From Archangium primigenium (GTDB taxonomy: Bacteria; Myxococcota; Myxococcia; Myxococcales; Myxococcaceae), in assembly GCF_016904885.1 (NCBI RefSeq), contig NZ_JADWYI010000001.1, forward strand, positions 6,510,001-6,574,000: a stretch of 64,000 nucleotides of DNA, given 5' to 3'. This document shows positions 8,508 to 16,851 of this stretch, one piece after another. A program made the translations under genes and the position numbers. The notes beneath the pieces were generated by a model. The model ran no database searches, was not told where the DNA came from, and saw only the letters and a program-made list of their open reading frames with translations. The stretch's first letter is position 1. Every line of letters begins with the position of its first letter.

Positions 8508-8984
8508 CTACTCGGCGGGGGCGGCGACCTGGACCGGCCGCGCCTCCACGGTTCCGCTCTGGGCGGCGCCCTCGGCCAGGGCGAAGAGCTCCCGGGAGCG
8601 ATCCTGCTCCTCGGTCCGGTTGAGCTCGCACACCCAGGCGCTCGACAGGTCCGCGTGCTGGCGGGCCAGCTCGGCGGTGGACTCGTAGCGGGCGGCGGAC
8701 GCACGGGCGAAAGCCGCCTCGCGCCGCAGTTCACGCACCGTGTCGTCGTCGAGCGTCAGCTCCTCGGGCGGTACGGGCAGGGGACCGCGCCCCAGCGCCG
8801 CCAGACGGGCCAGCAACCGAGAGGCGTGTGCCCGGCAGAACGCGGCGAGGACCATCAGTCGGGCCCGCCCCCGGCTGTCCCCCAACCGTTCGGCGAGCAT
8901 GGTCATGCGCCGTGCGGATACCACTTCGGATTCCCATGCCGCGGCGAGTGCGGCGGCCAATCGGGTATGTCTCGCGCCCATCAT
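8508..8984 (-). CDS. Small helical protein of unknown function
   Basis: A protein of about 158 residues, rich in Ala, Arg and Glu and predicted helical throughout (RLAAALAAAWESEVVSAR; LARQHADLSSAWVCELNRT). The layout of long amphipathic helices recalls ferritin-like or four-helix bundles, but metal-ligand ExxH motifs are not evident. Two tandem ATGs (8984 and 8981) follow GGGGAGGG at once; the second has the better spacing. It precedes the coiled-coil gene on the same strand. Family not recognised. Confidence 0.7.
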   Translation of the reverse strand: MMGARHTRLAAALAAAWESEVVSARRMTMLAERLGDSRGRARLMVLAAFCRAHASRLLARLAALGRGPLPVPPEELTLDDDTVRELRREAAFARASAARYESTAELARQHADLSSAWVCELNRTEEQDRSRELFALAEGAAQSGTVEARPVQVAAPAE

Positions 8985-9042
8985 CCCTCCCCAAGTCCTG
9001 CCCCCTACCCCGTTTCGAAGCTATGAACGGGTTCGCCAGGAT

Positions 9043-10116
9043 TCAACCGATCAACGCGAATGCCCGCTCCACCAACCAATACCCTCCCCCGGCCGCGAGG
9101 AGGAGCGACAGAACGCGCACTGTCCGCTGGTACAACCTGGGGCGTCGGCGCAAGAGCCGCATGACGGGCAGCAGCCCGAGGACGACGAGGGCCTGGCCCA
9201 GCTCCACGCCCAGGTTGAAACCGAACAGCGCGCCCACCACCGAGTCGCCGAGCCCGTAGCCGGCCAGCACGCTCGCGAAGCCCAGGCCGTGCACCAGGCC
9301 GAACAGGAAGGTGAGCCCCACGCGGTGGCCCAGGCCCCGGCCCGTGAGGTTCTCCACCGCCACCCAGAGGATGGACGCGGCGATCGCCACCTCCACCCAA
9401 CCGCCGCTGCCCTCCCCCAGCCGCAGCCAGCCCAGCGCCGTGGCGCCCAGCGTCAACGAGTGCGCCACGGTGAAGGCCGTCACCAGCAGCAGCACCCGCT
9501 GGAGCGAGCCGCCCACCAGCAGCACCGCCAGGAGGAACGCCAGGTGATCCACCCCCTGGAAGATGTGGAACAGCCCCAGCCCCACCCACTCGAGCAGCCC
9601 CGAGGCGGCGCGCTCCTCCATCACCACCGTGGGCTGGGCCGCGTCCGCGAAGCGCTGGCCCCGCTCGCCCTCGGCCAGGCTGCCCAGCACGACCTTGTAG
9701 GAGGGGGGCAGGAGCGCCAGCAGGGAGAAGCGCTGGCGCAGCACCCCGGGGGGGCAGGTGAAGCGCGCCTCCAGCGCCACGTACGTCTCGCGCACCCGGG
9801 CGCTCGTCTCCCCGCGCGCGCAGGGGGTGTCCCCGGCGCTCAGCGGCACGGCGTCCCAGAAGCCCAGGGCCAGGGCGGGCGCGCGCGCGTCGAGGTCCGC
9901 CTGGGTGAGCACCCCGTCGCCGTCCGCGTCCGCGGGGAGGAGCAGCGCGAGGGTGTCGGCCGTGAGGGTGATGCGCTCGCGCACCTCGGCGCCCGCCGCC
10001 TCCGGGCGCCAGAGCTGCGCGTAGAGGATGTCCGCGTCATGCGCCCGTGCCGGGAGCGCGAGCAGGCCCAGCCACACGAGCGGCGCCACCCTCCGGGCTG
10101 TCCACGTCCAGCGCAT
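9043..10116 (-). CDS. HupE/UreJ-like membrane protein with EF-hand loop
   Basis: A 357-residue protein with signal peptide (ending LALPARA), an exported domain of about 150 residues and a C-terminal six- or seven-helix membrane domain from about residue 165. The membrane part has the HupE/UreJ_2 hallmarks: GLGLFHIFQGVDHLAFLLA, TAFTVAHSLTL and LVHGLGFASVL, whose His/Asp residues are thought to bind nickel or a similar metal. The exported domain contains an EF-hand-like loop (DADGDGVLTQADL, acidic ligands at 1, 3, 5 and 12). No urease or hydrogenase genes are near, so the substrate is unknown. ATG 10116 is chosen because the signal peptide starts there. Confidence 0.8.
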   Translation of the reverse strand: MRWTWTARRVAPLVWLGLLALPARAHDADILYAQLWRPEAAGAEVRERITLTADTLALLLPADADGDGVLTQADLDARAPALALGFWDAVPLSAGDTPCARGETSARVRETYVALEARFTCPPGVLRQRFSLLALLPPSYKVVLGSLAEGERGQRFADAAQPTVVMEERAASGLLEWVGLGLFHIFQGVDHLAFLLAVLLVGGSLQRVLLLVTAFTVAHSLTLGATALGWLRLGEGSGGWVEVAIAASILWVAVENLTGRGLGHRVGLTFLFGLVHGLGFASVLAGYGLGDSVVGALFGFNLGVELGQALVVLGLLPVMRLLRRRPRLYQRTVRVLSLLLAAGGGYWLVERAFALIG

Positions 10117-10151
10117 GGGCCGGCAGCCTGCCCTCTTGGCTCCGCGCCCGT

Positions 10152-10712
10152 CTACTCCTGGATGAACACCCACTCCGGGACGTGCGCGCCCTCCGGGCCC
10201 CCGTGCCGGGTGCCACAGCGCGGGCAGAACAGCGGCCCTTCCCAGTCCCAGAGCGCCTTGACGTCCTCGCCACAGCACACGAGCGGCAAGAGCCGCAGGT
10301 CGTCCGAGTCCGGGGACATGGGCCCGGGCATCGCCACCGGCGGCGCGCTCACGAAGGTGGGCCGGGGATTGACCGCCAGCGTGCGCGAGACGTGCGCGAG
10401 CTGCTCGTAGCGCACGTGGTTGGCCCACGAGCGCGCCACGTCCTCCACGTGGGCCTGCTGCGCCGGCGTGAGCCACTCGTCCCCGGCGGCCCGGTGCCCA
10501 CAATAAGGACACCACCCGTCGGGCACGTCCTCGAAGCTCTCGTGCGCGTTCTCGAACGGAAAGAGCGACGCGAGCCGGCGCTGCAGGATGTTCGCGTCGT
10601 GGCGGCACGGCCGCGTCTTGAAGTCCCGCTGGCAGCGCGGGCACTCCCGCCGCACGAAGCCCCCGGCGTCCCGGGGCAGCTCCACGTGGACGACCGAGGG
10701 CGCGTCCTTCAT
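10152..10712 (-). CDS. Zinc-ribbon protein of unknown function
   Basis: A soluble protein of 186 residues with several cysteine pairs suited to zinc ribbons: CPRC near residue 24, CPYC near residue 70, a CC pair near residue 150 and CPRCG near the C-terminus. The middle is helical (TPAQQAHVEDVARSWANH). Its ATG (10712) overlaps the TGA of the upstream small membrane-protein gene as ATGA, so translation is probably coupled. It is separated from the HupE-like gene by 35 bases, so the three may form one operon. No enzymatic motif is seen. Confidence 0.75.
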   Translation of the reverse strand: MKDAPSVVHVELPRDAGGFVRRECPRCQRDFKTRPCRHDANILQRRLASLFPFENAHESFEDVPDGWCPYCGHRAAGDEWLTPAQQAHVEDVARSWANHVRYEQLAHVSRTLAVNPRPTFVSAPPVAMPGPMSPDSDDLRLLPLVCCGEDVKALWDWEGPLFCPRCGTRHGGPEGAHVPEWVFIQE

Positions 10713-10867
10713 GACGCCATGGACCCCCTGCCCCGCTGCGCCAGCGCCAGCGTCAGCGTCACCACGGAGAACAACAGCAGCAGGTGCACCCAGTGGCCCT
10801 CGGTGGAACCCGTCACCGAGCCGAGCACCCACAACAAGAACAGGATCGCGCTCATCGTCCAATACAC
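10709..10867 (-). CDS. Small membrane protein, lmo0937/DUF5670-like
   Basis: A peptide of 52 residues starting (V)YWTMSAILFLLWVLGSVTG with two hydrophobic helices, the second being HLLLLFSVVTLTLALA. The pattern, an aromatic start, LLWVLG and a second helix, matches the short lmo0937-family membrane proteins found across bacteria, whose function is unknown. GTG 10867 is taken as start because AGGAG lies 8 bases before it; the internal ATG at 10855 has no ribosome site. The stop overlaps the next start. Confidence 0.7.
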   Translation of the reverse strand: MYWTMSAILFLLWVLGSVTGSTEGHWVHLLLLFSVVTLTLALAQRGRGSMAS

Positions 10868-11092
10868 GCCGCCCACTCCTCTCCACCCCAGGGCGCCCCG
10901 CACACCTCTCGCGCGCGCCACGCCAGGCCTCGGGCGCAAAGCTGGGGTGCCCCGGGGGCGGGGGCAACCCCTCTTCATCCCCTCCTTTCGACAGGCCCCG
11001 TCCTGGACCCGAGACGCGGGGAACGGGCGTTTTTCCTGGAGGGGATTGTCCTACCCTGGACGCGCTACCCGTGATTCCAGGGAGTTAGCCTC

Positions 11093-11108
11093 TGGCACGT
11101 GGACTGCT
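11093..11108 (+). promoter_or_regulatory. Sigma-54 promoter of lytic transglycosylase gene
   Basis: TGGCACG-TGGA-CTGCT has the invariant GG and GC with exactly ten bases between and departs from the TGGCACGN4TTGCW consensus at one base. It lies 68 bases before ATG 11176. It is within the 308-base gap (10868-11175) that separates two divergent transcripts; nothing else is evident there. Confidence 0.7.
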
Positions 11109-11175
11109 TTGAGGTTCGGCAACTGCCGCAAGGGGACACGCGGCCCAAACGATGGCGCGTGTGGGGGAGAACGGT

Positions 11176-11889
11176 ATGAAGGCGTGGACGGTGGCGCTGG
11201 TGGTGGTGGTGGGTCTGGGGAGCACGATGGCGCAGGCCTTCCAGCCCTACATCCCCGGGGGCAAGAGCGCCGAGATGCGCGAGCTGCGCGCGAAGCTGGC
11301 CGAGCAGGAGGACAAACTGGCGCGCATGGAGCGCGAGGCGGAGCTCTACGCCGAGGCGGAACTCCTGGGCATCGCCGCGGCGGTGCAGGCCTCGCAGCTG
11401 CCCGATCGCCAGCAGCGGCGGCTCGCCATGGCCATCGTGCGCGAGGCGCGCGCCAACGGGCTGGATCCGCTCCTGGTGGTGGCCGTCATCCGCACCGAGA
11501 GCTCCTTCAACAACTACGCGGTGTCCCAGGTGGGCGCCATGGGCCTCATGCAGGTGATGCCGGACACGGGCACCTACCTGGCGGACAAGGCCGGCTTCAA
11601 GCTGCAGCGCAGCACCAACCTGTTCGACTCCGAGCTCAACGTGGAGCTGGGCACCGCCTACCTGGCCAACCTCATCAGCCGCTTCGGCACGCCCGAGCGC
11701 GCCCTGGTGGCCTACAACGCCGGGCCCACCCTGGCGCGCAAGATCCTCGGCCAGACGGACGTGCGCGAGCGCTTCATGGCGGGCTACCCCGCCAAGGTCA
11801 TGCGCGAGTTCCGCCGCCTCAAGACCCAGCCGCCCGCCCGCGAACTCACCCGACTGGACGCGCAGAAGGTCTCCAAGGGCCCGGGATGA
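11176..11889 (+). CDS. Lytic transglycosylase (SLT domain), exported
   Basis: A 237-residue protein with signal peptide (MKAWTVALVVVVGLGSTMAQA), a short coiled-coil segment (MRELRAKLAEQEDKLARME) and then an SLT domain. Catalytic Glu108 lies in VIRTESSFNNYAVS, followed by GAMGLMQVMPDTG, NVELGTAYLANL and VAYNAGP, all typical of family-1 transglycosylases that cleave the MurNAc-GlcNAc bond to give 1,6-anhydromuramyl ends. ATG 11176 follows GGGGGAGA at a good distance; the frame's earlier ATG at 11152 does not fit the signal peptide. A sigma-54 promoter lies upstream, so expression probably answers to an enhancer-binding protein. Confidence 0.88.
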   Translation: MKAWTVALVVVVGLGSTMAQAFQPYIPGGKSAEMRELRAKLAEQEDKLARMEREAELYAEAELLGIAAAVQASQLPDRQQRRLAMAIVREARANGLDPLLVVAVIRTESSFNNYAVSQVGAMGLMQVMPDTGTYLADKAGFKLQRSTNLFDSELNVELGTAYLANLISRFGTPERALVAYNAGPTLARKILGQTDVRERFMAGYPAKVMREFRRLKTQPPARELTRLDAQKVSKGPG

Positions 11890-12092
11890 TGACTGGCCAA
11901 CACTCCGCACGCCCAGTGGCCGACAATGATCCGGGTTTCGCCCACGAGTGACTGCCCTTTCTGGGTTTTCCCGCGCATCTTACGTTCCGTTCCGCTGTGC
12001 GCCGGGGTGGGTGGTTCCACTTCGGGCCGGACGCCCCCGACAGGCGCTGGTTCTCTTCACGAGACGCCGCGAGACGCACGGAGAGACGAGCC

Positions 12093-12419
12093 ATGGTGGG
12101 GCTGGAAATTCAGCAGGAAGAGCGCGCGGGTTGCATGACCCTTCGGTTGAAGGGCACGCTGGACGGGCAGACGGCCCGGCTGCTGCGCAGCTCGCTGGAC
12201 GCGCTGGGAACGACGCGGGAAGTCGAAGTGGACTTCACCCACCTGCGTGAATTCCGGGACTCCGCGGTGGGCGTGCTCACCACCGGGCTCGTGGATCGCA
12301 AGGTGCGGATGCGGGGCCTGGACCGGCACCAGCAGCGCATGTTCCGCTACTTCGGCCTGAGCCTCGGCGAGACGACCCCGTCCAACGCGTACTACCGGCC
12401 CGAAGAAGTCCTCGCGTAG
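12093..12419 (+). CDS. STAS-domain-like protein
   Basis: A small soluble protein of 108 residues. The pattern is beta-strand (CMTLRLKGTLDG), helix (TARLLRSSLDAL), strand (EVEVDFTHLREF) followed by D-S-A-V-G-V-L, then helix and strand, which is the STAS fold of anti-anti-sigma factors. The DSAVGVL segment sits where SpoIIAA-type proteins carry the phosphorylated Ser in a D-S-S/T-G-like motif, though the match is imperfect. ATG 12093 follows GGAGAGA. No partner kinase or sigma factor is adjacent, although a sigma factor gene lies 4.5 kb downstream. Confidence 0.65.
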   Translation: MVGLEIQQEERAGCMTLRLKGTLDGQTARLLRSSLDALGTTREVEVDFTHLREFRDSAVGVLTTGLVDRKVRMRGLDRHQQRMFRYFGLSLGETTPSNAYYRPEEVLA

Positions 12420-12595
12420 TTCGCGGGCCCTGAAGGCCGCTCGAGGCGTACCTCCTCCCCGCCCCGGGAGAAGCGCCTCGCGGTCCCCAGGGGCCCACCA
12501 GTCGGCCTGGCGAGCGTCACGCCGCCGGCCACTTCCCCCGAGCGGGCATCGCGGGGAAGGTGTCGCACCTGCCCAGGATCGCGCTCGGGCTGGAG

Positions 12596-12601
12596 TAGAG
12601 T
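12596..12601 (+). promoter_or_regulatory. Candidate -10 box close to moxR-like start
   Basis: TAGAGT fits the TAnnnT form of a -10 element and ends ten bases before the moxR-like ATG at 12612, which lacks a usable ribosome site. The spacing would give a leaderless or nearly leaderless transcript. The -35 region is not convincing. Confidence 0.35.
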
Positions 12602-12611
12602 GGGCCGCCCG

Positions 12612-13598
12612 ATGAACGCCCCTGCCCGAGCCGACGTCACCCCTCCCGTTTCCGCCGCCACCGCGCGCGCCGCGCTCGAGCGCGTGGCCGCCAACCTGTC
12701 CCTCGCCGTGCAGGGCAAGGAGCGCGAGCTGCGCCTGGCGGTCACCTGCGTGGCCGCCGGCGGCCACCTCCTGCTCGAGGACGTGCCCGGCGTGGGGAAG
12801 ACCACGCTCGTGGAGGCCCTGGGCCGCTCGTTCGGCCTGAGCCTGTCGCGCGTGCAGTTCACCGCGGACCTGATGCCCACCGACATCCTCGGGGCCCAGG
12901 TCTTCCACGCCGCCTCGGCCACCTTCTCCTTCCGGCCCGGTCCCATCTTCCGCCAGCTCGTGCTGGCCGACGAGCTCAACCGCGCCCCGCCGCGCACCCA
13001 GTCCGCGCTGCTGGAGGCCATGGCCCAGGGGCAGGTGTCCCTGGATGGCACCACCCACCCCCTGCCTCGCCCCTTCACGGTGGTGGCCACGCAGAACCCG
13101 GTGGACTTCTCCGGCACCTACCCCCTGCCGGACTCCCAGTTGGATCGCTTCCTCATGCGGCTGTCGCTCGGCCACCCCGCGCCCGAGGTGGAGGCCCGGC
13201 TGCTCACGCAGCAGCGCGACACCGCCTCGTCCGTGGACGTGCTGGAGCCGGTGAGCACGCCGGAGGAGCTCACCGCGCTGAGGGCCCAGGTGGCCGCGCA
13301 GCGGCTGGACACCGCCGTGGCCGAATACGTGGTGCGGCTGGCCCAGGCCACGCGCGCGCACGGGGACATCGAGCGGGGCGCGTCCACGCGCGCGGTGCTG
13401 GCGCTGGGCATGGCGGCCCGGGCCCACGCGCTCTGGGACGCGCGGGACTTCGTGACGCCCGGCGACGTGCGGGCGGTGCTCGGGCCGTGCCTGGCGCACC
13501 GGCTGCTCCTGCGCAGTGGCACGCAAGGGGCCTACACCCGCGACGAGGCCCTGCACCTCGTCGAGGAGGTGGCCCGGAAGGTGCCGGCCCCCCGGTGA
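12612..13598 (+). CDS. MoxR-family AAA+ ATPase
   Basis: A 328-residue ATPase with Walker A GVGKTT near residue 60, Walker B (LVLADELNRAPP) near residue 118, the sensor-1 stretch VVATQNPVDFSGTYPLPDSQ and the C-terminal lid. MoxR ATPases act as chaperones that mature or activate partner proteins, usually encoded with DUF58/vWA proteins. Here the gene overlaps the DUF58 gene (GTGA), and a transglutaminase gene follows, the standard MoxR-DUF58-TgpA arrangement. The start at 12612 is chosen over 12600 on N-terminal character. No vWA-only or BatA-like gene follows, so this is the short version of the cluster. Confidence 0.9.
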   Translation: MNAPARADVTPPVSAATARAALERVAANLSLAVQGKERELRLAVTCVAAGGHLLLEDVPGVGKTTLVEALGRSFGLSLSRVQFTADLMPTDILGAQVFHAASATFSFRPGPIFRQLVLADELNRAPPRTQSALLEAMAQGQVSLDGTTHPLPRPFTVVATQNPVDFSGTYPLPDSQLDRFLMRLSLGHPAPEVEARLLTQQRDTASSVDVLEPVSTPEELTALRAQVAAQRLDTAVAEYVVRLAQATRAHGDIERGASTRAVLALGMAARAHALWDARDFVTPGDVRAVLGPCLAHRLLLRSGTQGAYTRDEALHLVEEVARKVPAPR

Positions 13599-14563
13599 GC
13601 GCCTCCCCCCTGGCCTCCTGGCGGCGCGCGCTGCGCGCCCAGCTGCGGCCCCCGCGCACCCTCAAGGTGACGCGCATGGGGCGCACCTACCTGGTGGTGA
13701 CGTTCGGCGTGGGCCTGGGCGCCCTCAACACGGGCAACAACCTGCTCTACCTGGTGCTCGGTCTGCTGCTGAGCATCATCATCCTCTCGGGCGTGCTGTC
13801 CGAGCGCTGCCTCAAGGATCTGGCCGTGCGGCGCGTGGGCATGGACGGCGCGTTCGCGGGCGAGCCCTTCGCGCTGCGCTGGGGCATCACCCGCCGCTCG
13901 GGGCATGCCTTCGCGCTCACCCTGGCCGAGGTGGACTGCGCGCTGACGGGCGAGGGCGGCGTGGGCTACCTGGCCGCGGGCGCCGAGCACGTGGTGCGCG
14001 CGGACCTCACCGCCGCCCGGCGCGGGCCCATGAAGCTGTCCGGCGTGCGCGTCACCACCCTGTGGCCCCTGGGGCTGTTCGCCAAGACGCGCGTCTTCGC
14101 GCTGCCGGGCACGCTCTTGGTCTACCCCCGGCGGGGCTTCGCGTGCGGTCCTCCGGAGGACGCCGCGGTGGGCCACGTGGGCGAGTCCCCGAGTCCCCGC
14201 CGCCTGGACGGCACGGGAGACCTGGCGGGCCTGCGCGAGCTGGGCGAGCACGAGGACACGCGGCGCGTGCACTGGCTCAAGAGCGCCGCCACCCAGCGGC
14301 TGCTCAAGGTGGAGCGCGAGCGCGAGGAGCGCCGCACCTACGTGCTCTCGGTGGCCTCGGGGCTGGCCCCGGAGGCGCTGGATCGGCGGTGCGAGGAGGT
14401 GGCCGAGCAGGCCCACCGGCTGCTCGAGGCGGGCCACGAGGTGGGCCTGGAGCTGCCCGGCCAGCGGCTGCGTCCGGGCGCGGGCACGGGCCAGGAGCGC
14501 GCCCTGCTCCGGGCGCTGGCGTGGTTGGGTTTCGAGGATCAACGCGAGGAGGAGGCGGCATGA
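13595..14563 (+). CDS. DUF58 membrane-anchored protein
   Basis: A protein of 322 residues with two adjacent N-terminal membrane helices (YLVVTFGVGLGALNTGNN; LLYLVLGLLLSIIILSGVL), a beta-rich region, and then the DUF58 core DGTGDLAGLRELGEHEDTRR followed by HWLKSAATQRLLKVE. That motif is the family signature, related to von Willebrand A domains. The start is GTG 13595, overlapping the MoxR stop by four bases; its own stop overlaps the next ATG (ATGA at 14560-14563). DUF58 proteins are thought to be the client of the MoxR ATPase; the biochemical role is unknown. Confidence 0.88.
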   Translation: MSASPLASWRRALRAQLRPPRTLKVTRMGRTYLVVTFGVGLGALNTGNNLLYLVLGLLLSIIILSGVLSERCLKDLAVRRVGMDGAFAGEPFALRWGITRRSGHAFALTLAEVDCALTGEGGVGYLAAGAEHVVRADLTAARRGPMKLSGVRVTTLWPLGLFAKTRVFALPGTLLVYPRRGFACGPPEDAAVGHVGESPSPRRLDGTGDLAGLRELGEHEDTRRVHWLKSAATQRLLKVEREREERRTYVLSVASGLAPEALDRRCEEVAEQAHRLLEAGHEVGLELPGQRLRPGAGTGQERALLRALAWLGFEDQREEEAA

Positions 14564-16587
14564 CGCGCCCCCTGCGGTTGAGGCTGCTCTTGCGCGACCT
14601 GAGCGTCGCGGCGGCGTTCGCCTCCATGGCGGTGTCCGGCCAGGTGCCCCTCTGGGCCCTGGGCCTCGTGCTGCTGGCGGTGGGGGTAGGCCTCTGGGGC
14701 AAGCGGCCCTTCGCGCGCTACCCGCGCCTGACGTCCGCCCTGCTCGTGCCCGTGGCCGGCGCCATCTACCTGGCCGTGGCCGCCGGCCAGATGGACCTGG
14801 TGGTGGCGGCCTGCTCCTTCGCGGGGCTCGTGGCCGGCCAGCGCGTGCTGTCCCAGAGCTCGCCGGCCACGGATGGGCAGGTGCTGCTCGCGGGCCTGTT
14901 GATGATCGCCGGTGGCGCGGCGCTCTCCGGTGAGCTGCTCTTCGCGGTGTGCCTGCTCGCGTTCGCGGTGCTCGCGTGCCTGTCGCTGGGCCTCGCCGTG
15001 GTGGAGTCGTCGGTGCCCGCGGGTGAGCCGGTGCCGGTGCGCGCGGTGATGCGCCCGCTGGGCCGGGGCACCGTGGTGGCCATGGTGGGCGCCATGGCCT
15101 TCTTCGTCTTCATTCCGCGCCTCAACTGGAACATGGGCGTGCGCCGCGCCAGCCCGGGCCTGGGCACCGCCACCAGCGGCTTCTCCGACACCGTGCGCCT
15201 GGGGGGCTCGGGCACCCTCAAGAGCAACCCCCGCGTCGTGCTGCGCGCGCGCCTCAAGCCCGATCCCCAATCCGAGCGGCTGTCCTCCTATTGGGTGGGC
15301 CGCACCTACGACACCTTCGATGGCGTGGAGTGGACCACCCTGGGCGCGCCCTCGCGCCGCAACCGCACGCGCGTGACGCTGCGTCCGGGCGCGGAGAAGC
15401 AGGTGTACCAGCGCATCGAGCTGTTGCCCGCCTACGGCAGCCGCACGCTCATCGCCCTGGAGACGCCCGCCAAGCTGGGCAACGCGCTGGCGCATACGGC
15501 CACGGGAGACCGCCGCACCCAGCTGCGCGAGCAGGGCGGGGACGAGCTGCGCTTCGTGGACGACGGGCTCGGCTACTCCTACGAGGTCTACAGCGTGCCA
15601 CCCGGCACGGACACGGATCCCGGGAAGATGAACGAGCAGGAGACGGACCAGCTCCTGGCGCTGCCGGAGACGTTGGATCCCCGGGTGGAGGAGCTGGCGC
15701 GGCGGGTGGTGGGCGACGAGAAGGATCCCCTGGCCGCGGCCCAGAAGCTGTCCGCGTGGCTGCAGCGCGAGTACCAGTACACGCTGGAGCTGGGCGGGGA
15801 CGTGGCGGATCCGCTGCGCGACTTCCTCTTCGTGCGCAAGGCGGGCCACTGCGAGCACTTCGCCACGGCGCTCACCGTGATGCTGCGCACCCAGGGCTTC
15901 GAGTCCCGGCTGGCCACGGGCTTCTTCGGCGGCGAGCGCGTGGGCGACGAGTACATGGTGCGCGCCGGTGACGCGCACGCCTGGACGCACGTGCTGGTGC
16001 CCGGCCGGGGCTTCGTCACCGTGGACGCCACGCCCGCGGACTTCCGCACCAACCAGTCCTCCAAGGTGCTCGAGACGCTCGTCTCCCTCTACGAGTCCAT
16101 GGAGGCCATGTGGCGCAACGCCGTGGTCGACTACTCGTTCCGGGATCAGATGGACTTCGTCCGGGGCCTGACGCGGCCGCCGCGCGACCCCAGTGGCAAG
16201 CCCATGGCCCGCTCCGCCCTGCCGCCCTTCCGGGCCTGGGTGACGGCCGCCGCGGTGGGCCTCGCCCTCTACGGCCTGGTGCGCGTGCTGTCCCGACGCC
16301 GGGCGCGCCCGACCCGCCAGGAGGCCACGCGCTTCGTGGACGCGGTGGAGCGGCTGCTCGCGCGCGCGGGCCTGCCTCCGCGCGAGGGCGAGACCCTGGA
16401 GGACGTCTCGGCGCGCCTGTCGCGCGAGGCCCATCCCCTCGCCCCGCTCCTGGCCACCCTCACCCGCCGCTACCTCGAGGCCCGCTTCGGCCAGCGCCCG
16501 CTCGCCTCCGGAGAGAGCGCCCGGCTGCTCGCCGAGCTCAAGCAGGCCCTCGACACCTCGCAGCGTCCCACCGCCCGGGCGTCGTGA
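14560..16587 (+). CDS. TgpA-like membrane transglutaminase-family protein
   Basis: A protein of 675 residues: about six N-terminal membrane helices to residue 200, a beta-rich extracytoplasmic region, the transglutaminase core, another membrane helix near residue 560 (WVTAAAVGLALYGLVRVL) and a cytoplasmic DUF4129-like tail. The core triad is visible: Cys431 in KAGHCEHFATAL, His473 in AHAWTHV and Asp489 in VTVDATPAD. This matches the TgpA family, whose Pseudomonas member is essential and faces the periplasm; its substrate is undefined. GAGGAGGAGG precedes ATG 14560, which overlaps the DUF58 stop, so the three genes form one translationally coupled operon. Confidence 0.9.
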   Translation: MTRPLRLRLLLRDLSVAAAFASMAVSGQVPLWALGLVLLAVGVGLWGKRPFARYPRLTSALLVPVAGAIYLAVAAGQMDLVVAACSFAGLVAGQRVLSQSSPATDGQVLLAGLLMIAGGAALSGELLFAVCLLAFAVLACLSLGLAVVESSVPAGEPVPVRAVMRPLGRGTVVAMVGAMAFFVFIPRLNWNMGVRRASPGLGTATSGFSDTVRLGGSGTLKSNPRVVLRARLKPDPQSERLSSYWVGRTYDTFDGVEWTTLGAPSRRNRTRVTLRPGAEKQVYQRIELLPAYGSRTLIALETPAKLGNALAHTATGDRRTQLREQGGDELRFVDDGLGYSYEVYSVPPGTDTDPGKMNEQETDQLLALPETLDPRVEELARRVVGDEKDPLAAAQKLSAWLQREYQYTLELGGDVADPLRDFLFVRKAGHCEHFATALTVMLRTQGFESRLATGFFGGERVGDEYMVRAGDAHAWTHVLVPGRGFVTVDATPADFRTNQSSKVLETLVSLYESMEAMWRNAVVDYSFRDQMDFVRGLTRPPRDPSGKPMARSALPPFRAWVTAAAVGLALYGLVRVLSRRRARPTRQEATRFVDAVERLLARAGLPPREGETLEDVSARLSREAHPLAPLLATLTRRYLEARFGQRPLASGESARLLAELKQALDTSQRPTARAS

Positions 16588-16596
16588 GCCCCCGCC

Positions 16597-16622
16597 GCGC
16601 CCCTCGTCCTCCGAGGGGGCGC
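16597..16622 (+). terminator. Hairpin after transglutaminase gene
   Basis: GCGCCCCTCG (16597-16606) pairs with CGAGGGGGCGC (16612-16622) apart from one extra G, nine bases beyond the stop. There is no T tract after it, as is common in very GC-rich genomes. It closes the moxR operon. Confidence 0.6.
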
Positions 16623-16851
16623 GCGGGCCCGACCCGGTGACCCTGACATCGCGCCCGTCCCCCATTACCCGTCCCTGTGGGAGGCGGGAGCGATGGCGGG
16701 AAGGCGAGGTGGCGACAATCCCCAGTGCCCTACAGGCTTGGCTGCCCGGAAAGGTTTTTCCTCCCTGTAACGCTTACGGAGGCGCACCCCGGACGCGGCT
16801 ATCCCACAAGCCAAGTGTGCGTGGGGATTGACGAATTTTCGCGTGAAGGTG

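Noticed and set aside
12442-12480. CGAGGCG/CGCCTCG as terminator after the STAS-like gene
   Set aside because: Seven-bp stem with a 25-base loop and no T tract; too weak in DNA this rich in GC.
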